DNA of 5,000 bases. It comes from Cloacimonetes bacterium UBA5456. GTDB taxonomy: Bacteria > Cloacimonadota > Cloacimonadia > Cloacimonadales > Cloacimonadaceae. Below are positions 1 to 5,000 of the stretch, one piece after another; positions within the stretch are counted from its first letter, which is position 1, and each line of letters starts with the position of its first letter. The stretch lies in assembly GCA_002427325.1 (NCBI GenBank), contig DIQS01000016.1:12452-17451 (forward strand), read 5' to 3'. The notes under the pieces were generated by a model. The model ran no database searches and was not told the DNA's origin. It saw nothing but the letters and a program-made list of their open reading frames with translations. Made by a program: the position numbers and the translations under genes.

Positions 1-36
1 TTCAGCTATGGCGATGCAATGTTTATAGAAAAATGA
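1..36 (+). CDS. queA: 3' end of S-adenosylmethionine:tRNA ribosyltransferase-isomerase (partial)
   Basis: The frame beginning at base 1 is open to a TGA at 34-36 and reads FSYGDAMFIEK. The string FSYGDAMFI is the conserved C-terminal signature of QueA, as I recall it from E. coli and other bacteria. QueA transfers and isomerises the ribosyl part of S-adenosylmethionine onto preQ1 in the wobble position of tRNA, giving epoxyqueuosine. Only 11 residues are visible, so the call rests on that short motif alone. The protein ends two residues after the motif, somewhat shorter than the E. coli tail. The stop overlaps the start of the following biotin ligase gene as ATGA, which indicates one transcript and probable translational coupling. 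Confidence 0.8.
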   Translation, partial: FSYGDAMFIEK

Positions 37-752
37 AACAAAGAAAGTTTTTTTATTACGACAAACTCGACAGCACGATGCAGGCTTATATTCGCTTAAA
101 AGAAGACCATACAGGCCTGTTGTGTGTGAGAGCCGGAACTCAAAAAGACGGCAAAGGCAGGGATGAGAACATTTGGCTCTCCCCAAAGGATGGGCTGTGG
201 TTCACCTTTGATGTGAAAACCAACGTTCTAAATCCATCATTTGCACTTTATATTGGCTATTGTGTTCATCGCGAACTCATCACTCTATTTGCACCATTGG
301 AAGAGAAATTAACCATCAAATGGCCAAATGATATCATCTATGACGGCAAAAAAGTGTGTGGTATCCTCTGCAAAAGTAGGGCAGGGCACTACGTTGTTGG
401 AATCGGTTTAAACACCAATAACAACATTGATGAAAAACTGGGTAAATTTGGAGCAATTAACATAAAAAACATATTAGGTTTTGACGTTTCCAACGAAAAG
501 CTTTGCAGGAATATTGTCGCAGCAGTTGATAGATATGACAGATTACTCTCTCATCCAATCAGCTATATCACATATTGCAATGAAAACCTATTCGGCAAAA
601 ACCATATAGCCCGAATTGACCAATATGGAGACATTTACGATGCTGAGATACTTGGGATTGATCTAAATGGTGCTCTTATTGTGCGCAAAGAAAGTGGAGA
701 AACCATCAATATTCACAGTGGCTCAATTCTTGAAATCAAAGCTTTTTCTTGA
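33..752 (+). CDS. birA: Biotin--[acetyl-CoA-carboxylase] ligase, stand-alone type
   Basis: This enzyme activates biotin with ATP to biotinyl-5'-AMP and attaches it to a lysine of biotin-dependent carboxylase or decarboxylase carrier domains in the cytoplasm. The 239-residue length matches group I ligases. There is no N-terminal helix-turn-helix, so it is not expected to repress biotin genes. Visible signatures are DSTM at residues 13-16, the biotinyl-adenylate loop region GKGRDENIWLSP at 40-51, KWPND at 96-100, and KKVCGIL at 106-112, whose Lys107 aligns with the catalytic lysine of E. coli BirA. GIGLNTN follows at 123-129. A small beta-rich C-terminal domain fills about residues 190-239. The adenylate loop departs from the bacterial GRGRxGR form, with Lys41, Glu45 and Asn46 at normally Arg, Gly and Arg positions. 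Asn at that last place also occurs in eukaryotic ligases, so activity is still expected. The ATG overlaps the queA stop and has no convincing Shine-Dalgarno, which suggests coupled translation. Confidence 0.93.
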   Translation: MKQRKFFYYDKLDSTMQAYIRLKEDHTGLLCVRAGTQKDGKGRDENIWLSPKDGLWFTFDVKTNVLNPSFALYIGYCVHRELITLFAPLEEKLTIKWPNDIIYDGKKVCGILCKSRAGHYVVGIGLNTNNNIDEKLGKFGAINIKNILGFDVSNEKLCRNIVAAVDRYDRLLSHPISYITYCNENLFGKNHIARIDQYGDIYDAEILGIDLNGALIVRKESGETINIHSGSILEIKAFS

Positions 753-756
753 CAGA

Positions 757-785
757 TTGTTTAAAACAAAAAGTTTGTGTATAAT
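757..785 (+). promoter_or_regulatory. Probable sigma70-like promoter for the TPR lipoprotein gene
   Basis: A perfect -10 hexamer TATAAT lies at 780-785. Seventeen bases upstream is a weak -35 match, TTGTTT at 757-762, with three of six consensus bases. Transcription would start near 792, leaving a leader of about 25 bases that contains the ribosome binding site. No terminator is visible between the biotin ligase stop and this site, so read-through from the queA-birA transcript is also possible. A consensus TTGACA at 749-754 overlaps the biotin ligase stop but is 25 bases from the TATAAT, too far to pair with it. Confidence 0.55.
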
Positions 786-806
786 GAAAAATATTATATA
801 GACCCT

Positions 807-812
807 GGAGGA
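807..812 (+). promoter_or_regulatory. Strong ribosome binding site of the TPR lipoprotein gene
   Basis: GGAGGA lies four bases before the ATG at 817-819. It is a near-perfect Shine-Dalgarno, the strongest in the window. It fixes the start at 817, which also gives a complete lipoprotein signal peptide. It suggests that this gene is translated more efficiently than its neighbours. Confidence 0.8.
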
Positions 813-816
813 TCTA

Positions 817-2475
817 ATGAAAAGATTGTTGCTCGTCGCCATGATCTCTGTGTTGCTTTTAACAGCATGCACGGCGAATAAAGGTGTGCCTCAAGCAAAT
901 GTAGAACGGGAAGAATATACCGGTCTCAAGACCACTGTTGCGATTCTTCCTCTCAAAACTATGGACGGTAGATGCAAGAACATGCGTAAAATCCTTTTTG
1001 TAAGAGATTTTGATTATGTGTTTTCAGACTATCCCCAATATGAATTATTAAACCATGATGAAGTCGCAAGAGAATACCGCGAAACCGGTTTCCTTGATGT
1101 TGACGATCTCGAATTAGACGAGATGAAAGAAATCGCTGATGCAACCGATGCAAACGTTCTCATTCTCGGCAACATCTCTTCTCTACGAGCTGACCTTTTT
1201 ACCATCGCATTGCGTCTTTACAGCGCACGCACCCAGGAATTGCGTCAAATCAACTTCAATGTTGACAACAATAAAGAAAAAAGATGGGAAACCCTTAGAA
1301 AGAGCCTGATTACTGAGCTTGATACATTTATTTCTCAAGAAGTTGACAAGATATTCAACGTTGCCACTAACTTCTATGCTGCCGGCAACTATGCCGAAGC
1401 AGAGCGCCAGCTCAAAGTTGCCATTGGTCTTGACTCCGAAAAAGCTGATGCCTATTACTATTTAGGTGCTACCCATTTTAAGACCGGTGCACATGAACTT
1501 GCAGAAACAAACTTTAGAAAGACTCTGGAAATCAACCCCAAGCATGGACAATCTTTGATTATGCTCAACGAACTCTATGAGGCAACCAATCAGATCGACA
1601 AACGTCTTGCCGTGATGGAGATGATTGCAGCAAACAATGAAGATGCCGAATTGTGGTTCGTGATCGGAAACCTCTATGCCGAGCAGAGGAACTATAACAA
1701 AGCCGAAGCATCCTTTGACGCCTCACTAAGAATTGCTCCTGAAGATATCAGAGTGGTCACCAGAAAGGGCTTGATGCTCTATGAATTAGAGCGCTTTGGT
1801 GACGCTATTGAATATCTGGAAACAGCTTATGATGCTTTTCCTGAAAATGACATTATCTCACGTCGTTTGGCTTCGGCATATCAGCGCAGCGGTCGCATGG
1901 ATCAAGCCATCACACGTTATGAAGACCTCATCAAAAGCAATCCCAATAACACTCAGGCATATCTGAACTTGGTGGGACTCTATCGGAACCAAGCAAGCGA
2001 GACTTCTGAAACAGCCCTAAGAAACGAATATCTCAGCAAAGCTATCAACACGATGGACAACCTCATCAAGGTTTCACCGGATAATCCTATGGCTTATCTC
2101 AACCTTGCCAGCATCTATATCCTGCAAGAAGTTAATGACAAAGCCGAGCTAAATGCCAACAAAGCTATCAGCTATGATCCGACAATCTACCAGGCATACA
2201 TCATTCTTGCAACGATCAGCCAAGTGAGAGGAACCAGCGAATACAACCGTTTTGTTGACCTCGAAAAACGTGCAGCCGATGCTGTTGGTCGTCAGGCAAC
2301 CACTCTTTCAAAAGAGCGTGATACTGCCAGAATCTCAGCAAACAGCCATTTCAGAAAAGCTGCCGAGCATCTCTATAGGGCTGACTCAATTGCTGCAGAT
2401 TCCGAGACACATGCTGATATCAGCAACAGACTTACAACAGTCAACACCTTAATTAATCAAACCAAAGGTTTTTAG
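817..2475 (+). CDS. TPR-repeat lipoprotein with CsgG/TolB-like N-terminal domain
   Basis: The start has a basic MKR, a hydrophobic stretch and a lipobox LTAC at residues 15-18, so the mature protein should be lipid-anchored at Cys18. Threonine at +2 fits the outer membrane by the E. coli sorting rule. Residues about 38-175 resemble the alpha/beta fold of CsgG, FlgO or TolB N-domain proteins. The resemblance is a first strand VAILPL at 41-46, a YELLNHDEVAREY segment, and a strand ANVLILGNIS at 112-121 at the place of the usual 'GADYLVVGSI' motif. Tetratricopeptide repeats follow: clear ones at about 176-209, 210-243, 277-310, 311-344 and 345-378, a degenerate one at 244-276, one with an insertion at 379-424, and one at 425-458. 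Residues 459-552 are a helical, charged tail with no family that I recognise. A periplasm-facing scaffold in outer-membrane assembly or secretion is plausible, but the specific role is unknown. It appears monocistronic, with its own promoter and a terminator directly after it. Confidence 0.85.
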   Translation: MKRLLLVAMISVLLLTACTANKGVPQANVEREEYTGLKTTVAILPLKTMDGRCKNMRKILFVRDFDYVFSDYPQYELLNHDEVAREYRETGFLDVDDLELDEMKEIADATDANVLILGNISSLRADLFTIALRLYSARTQELRQINFNVDNNKEKRWETLRKSLITELDTFISQEVDKIFNVATNFYAAGNYAEAERQLKVAIGLDSEKADAYYYLGATHFKTGAHELAETNFRKTLEINPKHGQSLIMLNELYEATNQIDKRLAVMEMIAANNEDAELWFVIGNLYAEQRNYNKAEASFDASLRIAPEDIRVVTRKGLMLYELERFGDAIEYLETAYDAFPENDIISRRLASAYQRSGRMDQAITRYEDLIKSNPNNTQAYLNLVGLYRNQASETSETALRNEYLSKAINTMDNLIKVSPDNPMAYLNLASIYILQEVNDKAELNANKAISYDPTIYQAYIILATISQVRGTSEYNRFVDLEKRAADAVGRQATTLSKERDTARISANSHFRKAAEHLYRADSIAADSETHADISNRLTTVNTLINQTKGF

Positions 2476-2487
2476 ACCTCCAAATAT

Positions 2488-2521
2488 AAAAAAAGAGCTG
2501 CGTTAATGCAGCTCTTTTTTT
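2488..2521. terminator. Bidirectional intrinsic terminator between convergent genes
   Basis: A seven-pair stem, GAGCTGC (2495-2501) with GCAGCTC (2508-2514), encloses a six-base loop. It is flanked by seven A on the left (2488-2494) and seven T on the right (2515-2521), which extend the pairing. Read on either strand it is a hairpin followed by a T run. It sits 12 bases after the lipoprotein stop and 20 bases beyond the minus-strand acyltransferase stop, so it can end both transcripts. Confidence 0.93.
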
Positions 2522-2541
2522 GCCCAAAAATATAAAACAAT

Positions 2542-3150
2542 CTATGGCCATAGATTCTCTTTTTCTTTCTGTTCAAGGAATGACCGGTATTGCTCTATTG
2601 CCAAGGGGATATCTTCCCTTGTTTTCACATAAATCGGGTCAGAATAAAATGCTCTTACTTTCGTGAAAGGCTTGGGAAAGCGAAACCTATCCCAAGAGTT
2701 GAAAACCCACTCAGACTGAGCATCAATATGCACAGCAATTAAGGGTAATCCTGTTAAGAGCGCAAGGGCAAATACACCTTTATGAACCTTCCCGAGAGGT
2801 CCGCGCGGACCATCCGGAGTGATCCCCAGTGAATAGCTGTCAGCCAAGTCCACGAGTTCTTTTAATGCTTCCGAGCCTCTTTTGCTACTCGAACCGCGCA
2901 CAACACGATAGCCCAATTTCTCAAGAGGCCCGCTTATAAGTTCACCGTCCTTTGACACAGACGCCATCACAGCTATTTTATCCCCTGCACGCAATAGGGC
3001 AGAATACATGAGATTTCTATGCCAGAAAGCATATACAACCGGTTCGGTCTGAGGTTGATTGAAAGCCTCAATTCGCAGCGATTTTTTGAGCAACTTGAGC
3101 AAAGCTGCAGCTAAACAGGAATAGGAAGAAAACCACCACTTATCTTGCAT
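2542..3150 (-). CDS. LpxJ/DUF374-family acyltransferase (probable lipid A late acyltransferase)
   Basis: This 202-residue protein carries the hallmarks of the DUF374 branch of the lysophospholipid acyltransferase superfamily. They are FWHRN at residues 42-46, SKDGE at 66-70, RGSSSKRG at 85-92, TPDGPRGP at 111-118, GLPLIAV near 134-140 and SWDRF at 152-156. His44 is the likely catalytic residue. A hydrophobic stretch near residues 7-21 may hold it to the inner membrane. In this family the Helicobacter pylori protein LpxJ has been shown to add a secondary acyl chain to lipid A. The position directly after lpxB supports a similar role, although another lysolipid acceptor is possible. The reading frame extends to a TTG at 3159, but that has no ribosome binding site. 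The ATG at 3150 follows a GAG four bases upstream and overlaps the end of lpxB by 11 bases, so I prefer it, with coupled translation. No lesion is visible. Confidence 0.85.
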   Translation of the reverse strand: MQDKWWFSSYSCLAAALLKLLKKSLRIEAFNQPQTEPVVYAFWHRNLMYSALLRAGDKIAVMASVSKDGELISGPLEKLGYRVVRGSSSKRGSEALKELVDLADSYSLGITPDGPRGPLGKVHKGVFALALLTGLPLIAVHIDAQSEWVFNSWDRFRFPKPFTKVRAFYSDPIYVKTREDIPLAIEQYRSFLEQKEKENLWP

Positions 3151-4285
3151 AGGTCTCAAGCAAATGATCGACGATCTTGGGTATTTCTACGCTTGGACGT
3201 CTTGAACTGAGCACAGCACGTATATTGCGCAGCTTTTCAAGCACATTTTCACGGTTCACCGCGCCCGGCAAAAGCTTACTGATCTCTTTGTTGATGTTTT
3301 TGCCCGAGACATCTCTTTGGATGAGTTCCGGCAAAACAGCATCGTTGAGGATAATATTCGGCAAGCCGATCTGTGAAACGCGGATGAAGTGTTTTCCAAT
3401 CAAATATGATATGGGATTTGCTTTATAGCAGATAACTGCAGGCGTGCCTACATAAGCCGCCTCAAGAGTCACAGTTCCCGAAGTGCAAACCAGGACCTCA
3501 CAGCCTCTCATCATGTCATAGGTATATCCATCAATGATATGCAGATGCGGGAGCTTTGCCTTTTCAATGAGTTTCATAAAGTTGAAATGCTTGATGCTGT
3601 GACTCTTTGAGATCAATATCTCATATTCATCCTTATCCCAATGCTTTGCAGCATCAAGAAAGATCGGCAGCATTCTTTGAATTTCTTTGTTGCGACTTCC
3701 CGGCAAAAATCCCAGCCATTTCTTATTCGGATCGAGCCCAAAGAAGCTGGCAAAATGAGTCCTTTCTCCCAAGAAGCTGATCTCTTCGACTATAGGATGC
3801 CCCACAAAGCTGCTCGTGACACTATGGATACTCAGCATTTCTTCCTCGAAAGGGAGTATGCAAGCAACATGTTTTGTACTTGCTTTCAGCTTGAAGACGC
3901 GTTCGTGCTTCCATGCCCAAAATTGAGGACATATATAATATAAGACAGGGATGCGGTGTTCATCTGCCAGATGAGCGATTCTTAGGTTCAAGCCCGGATA
4001 GTCTGCCAAGATGACAAGATCCGGCTCTTCCTCTTTGAAAAAGCGAGCTATCCTGCGCTCAACTTTAAGGATAAAAGGAATATGCGCTAAAACTTCCACA
4101 AAGCCCATGATCGCAAATCTCTCGAAGGGGAAGAGGGGTTTGAGTCCCTGTGCCTGCATCTTTGGCCCGCCAATACCATGATGTTCAAAGCGCAACCCAT
4201 CTTGATTGAGCGCTTTCATAATCAATTCGCAGTGCAGATCGCCGCTGCTTTCACCAGCTAACCAAAAGATTTTTACTTTTTTCAT
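3140..4285 (-). CDS. lpxB: Lipid-A-disaccharide synthase
   Basis: LpxB is a GT19-family glycosyltransferase. It joins lipid X (2,3-diacylglucosamine 1-phosphate) to UDP-2,3-diacylglucosamine at the inner face of the inner membrane, forming the beta-1',6 disaccharide of lipid A. The 381 residues match the usual length of about 380. Motifs in order are AGESSGDLH (10-18), then GIGGPKM, IMGFVEVLAHIP, DYPGLNLR, YYICPQFWAWK, VGHP, LPGSRNKEI, TSGTVTLEAA and GLPNIIL, all in the expected family positions. PQFWAWK replaces the PSVWAW form common in proteobacteria. The frame runs upstream to a TTG at 4378, but the 31 added residues are the preceding gene read in another frame. The ATG at 4285 puts MKKVKIFWLAGE at the normal N-terminus. 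That ATG shares its A with the TGA of the preceding gene, and no good Shine-Dalgarno is present, so translation is probably coupled. Confidence 0.96.
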   Translation of the reverse strand: MKKVKIFWLAGESSGDLHCELIMKALNQDGLRFEHHGIGGPKMQAQGLKPLFPFERFAIMGFVEVLAHIPFILKVERRIARFFKEEEPDLVILADYPGLNLRIAHLADEHRIPVLYYICPQFWAWKHERVFKLKASTKHVACILPFEEEMLSIHSVTSSFVGHPIVEEISFLGERTHFASFFGLDPNKKWLGFLPGSRNKEIQRMLPIFLDAAKHWDKDEYEILISKSHSIKHFNFMKLIEKAKLPHLHIIDGYTYDMMRGCEVLVCTSGTVTLEAAYVGTPAVICYKANPISYLIGKHFIRVSQIGLPNIILNDAVLPELIQRDVSGKNINKEISKLLPGAVNRENVLEKLRNIRAVLSSRRPSVEIPKIVDHLLETYAR

Positions 4286-4854
4286 CACGCTAAAGTCATG
4301 AGCCCCATGAGACTCAATATTGTCACGATCACACCGGCAATCAAAACGCCGATTGTGATGCTGATCATTGCTTTCCAAAAGCTGAAGTTCAAGAGTTTAG
4401 CCGCCAAAGCACCCGTCCAGCCACCTGTTCCGGGAAGTGGGATTCCCACGAATATGCTGAGACCGGCGAGTTCATATTTTTCGATATCTTTTGTCTTGCG
4501 TAAAGCTTTATTGGTAAAGAAATCAACCACTTTTTTCCCATGCTTAAACTTGCCGATCAGCCCAAAGACGAAATCAACGAATAATAAAATAAAAGGAATA
4601 GGGAGCATATTTCCTATAACAGACAAGATAAAAGCTTCTTGCCAACTCATTTTAAACAGAAGAATAGCAACGGGGATAGAGCCTCTCAATTCGATGATCG
4701 GCAACATTGAGATGATCAAGATAATCAGGCGCGCTCCCATCCCGTGTTCTTGAAGCCACTGTACTGTTTGAGATGCAATGGAAGCATTTAGGTGGCTTAT
4801 TCCAAACAGGATAACAATGAGCATTAAACTACTTTTTGTGATTAACTTATTCAA
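4285..4854 (-). CDS. Small multidrug-export family membrane protein (COG2426 type)
   Basis: This is a 189-residue inner-membrane protein resembling the Sm_multidrug_ex family (COG2426). The family name suggests drug export, but transport has little experimental support that I know of. Signature segments are LPIIELRGSIP at residues 51-61 and IPLPGTGGWTGALAAKLL at 138-155, both Pro/Gly-rich and reminiscent of the re-entrant loops of DedA-like proteins. Hydrophobic segments lie at about 10-22, 43-50, 60-67, 75-101, 129-141 and 162-186. A basic, lysine-rich cytoplasmic-type loop covers about 102-126. The first segment looks like an N-terminal signal or anchor. I chose the TTG at 4854 because GGAGAG lies just upstream, and because the longer frame to a TTG at 4893 would start inside the promoter. 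An internal ATG at 4824 would remove the N-terminal basic part. It is the first gene of the lpxB operon, and its TGA overlaps the lpxB ATG. The substrate is unknown. Confidence 0.82.
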   Translation of the reverse strand: MNKLITKSSLMLIVILFGISHLNASIASQTVQWLQEHGMGARLIILIISMLPIIELRGSIPVAILLFKMSWQEAFILSVIGNMLPIPFILLFVDFVFGLIGKFKHGKKVVDFFTNKALRKTKDIEKYELAGLSIFVGIPLPGTGGWTGALAAKLLNFSFWKAMISITIGVLIAGVIVTILSLMGLMTLA

Positions 4855-4857
4855 AAT

Positions 4858-4863
4858 CTCTCC
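4858..4863 (-). promoter_or_regulatory. Ribosome binding site selecting a TTG start
   Basis: On the minus strand GGAGAG is followed by ATT and then TTG (4854-4852). It is the only good Shine-Dalgarno near the N-terminus of the membrane protein gene and lies within the predicted leader. It selects an unusual TTG start, which often lowers initiation compared with ATG. Confidence 0.7.
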
Positions 4864-4882
4864 ATAAATATATGATAGTGCG

Positions 4883-4911
4883 ATTAAACTCAACTAAGCA
4901 TTTTTTGTCAA
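4883..4911 (-). promoter_or_regulatory. Near-consensus sigma70 promoter of the lpxB operon
   Basis: On the minus strand a perfect -35 TTGACA (4911-4906) is followed by a 17-base spacer and TTTAAT (4888-4883), five of six matches to the -10 consensus. The predicted start is near 4876, giving a leader of about 22 bases before the TTG at 4854. Spacing and hexamers together make it the best promoter in the window. It should drive the export-family gene, lpxB and the acyltransferase down to the terminator at 2488-2521. Confidence 0.85.
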
Positions 4912-4926
4912 ATGAAATAGTTTTGT

Positions 4927-4942
4927 GCTTAAAACATTAAGC
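4927..4942. repeat. Short inverted repeat upstream of the lpxB operon promoter
   Basis: GCTTAA (4927-4932) and TTAAGC (4937-4942) are perfect inverted copies around a four-base centre. The element lies 15 bases upstream of the -35 hexamer. It could be a regulator's binding site or a weak hairpin after an upstream gene. It lacks the GC-rich stem and long T run of a good terminator, and it could be chance in AT-rich DNA. Confidence 0.35.
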
Positions 4943-5000
4943 CATATTTAGACGATTTTCCAAGAATCATTTCAAAAGAAGACCATAAATCAATTTTGTG
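4929..5000 (-). CDS. Possible C-terminal end of an upstream minus-strand gene (partial)
   Basis: On the minus strand the frame entering from the right edge is open for 23 codons and ends with TAA at 4931-4929, while the other two minus frames stop early. The peptide (including DLWSSFEMILGK) matches no family that I recognise. Its length is only modestly above chance, so this is a tentative call. If real, the gene would end 18 bases before the lpxB-operon -35 hexamer and lie in the same direction. If not, 4912-5000 is non-coding sequence in which I see only the inverted repeat. Confidence 0.3.
   Translation of the reverse strand, partial: HKIDLWSSFEMILGKSSKYGLMF

Noticed and set aside
749..754. 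Consensus TTGACA overlapping the biotin ligase stop codon, as a -35 for the lipoprotein gene
   Set aside because: The perfect TATAAT at 780-785 is 25 bases away instead of about 17, and no acceptable -10 lies at the right distance from this hexamer.
766..778. Inverted repeat ACAAA-n3-TTTGT in the lipoprotein promoter region
   Set aside because: Five A/T-rich pairs in AT-rich DNA are expected by chance; no second site or longer symmetry supports an operator.
959..1153. Minus-strand frame inside the TPR lipoprotein gene
   Set aside because: Its translation is rich in Arg, His and Leu, typical of antisense reading, and it has no motif or start signal. The plus-strand frame at 2252-2452 is likewise an out-of-frame shadow.
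1342..2190. Possible tandem DNA repeats in the TPR region
   Set aside because: The periodicity is at the protein level (34-residue TPR units); the nucleotide sequences of the units are diverged and show no direct DNA repeat.
3641..3943. 100-codon plus-strand frame opposite lpxB
   Set aside because: It lies within conserved lpxB coding sequence and its translation has no recognisable domain. A similar plus-strand frame at 3177-3428 fails for the same reason.
4286..4378. N-terminal extension of LpxB to a TTG at 4378
   Set aside because: The 31 extra residues are not LpxB-like and come from the end of the preceding membrane protein gene read in another frame. The ATG at 4285 matches the family N-terminus.
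4298..4753. 151-codon plus-strand frame antisense to the export-family gene
   Set aside because: It is fully inside a recognisable membrane protein gene on the other strand, has no family motif, and no ribosome binding site or promoter that I can see.

Overview
The window looks like an ordinary chromosomal housekeeping and envelope region of a Gram-negative (diderm) bacterium with moderate to low GC content. The evidence is lipid A synthesis genes (lpxB and an LpxJ/DUF374-type acyltransferase), a lipoprotein with a type II signal peptide, and sigma70-like promoters. I cannot name the organism from sequence alone. An FCB-group or related uncultured lineage (for example Cloacimonadota) is a guess from the overall flavour of the proteins, not a demonstrated placement.

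Left part, plus strand (1-2475): the window opens in the last codons of what is very probably queA (tRNA queuosine synthesis). Its stop codon overlaps by 4 bases (ATGA) the start of a stand-alone biotin--protein ligase (birA type without a DNA-binding domain). A 64-base gap then carries a plausible promoter with a perfect TATAAT and a strong ribosome binding site. These lead into a 552-residue lipoprotein with a CsgG/TolB-like N-terminal domain and about eight tetratricopeptide (TPR) repeats.

Middle (2476-2541): the plus-strand lipoprotein gene and the minus-strand gene cluster converge on one compact hairpin with A/T tracts on both sides. It is suited to terminating transcription from both directions.

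Right part, minus strand (4911 down to 2542): a near-consensus promoter (TTGACA, 17 bases, TTTAAT) drives three tightly packed genes in this order: a small multidrug-export-family membrane protein, lpxB, and an LpxJ/DUF374-type acyltransferase. The first pair overlap by one base (TGATG) and the second by 11 bases, so translational coupling is likely. LpxB condenses two acylated glucosamines into the lipid A disaccharide. The acyltransferase probably adds a late acyl chain to lipid A or acts on a related lipid. The membrane protein is an unassigned transporter-like partner. The last 72 bases may hold the tail of another minus-strand gene, but that is weakly supported.

I found no RNA genes, mobile elements, CRISPR arrays or clear sign of a novel defence or accessory system. 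The items most worth a second look are the CsgG-like/TPR lipoprotein of unknown role and the co-transcription of a transporter-like protein with lipid A genes.
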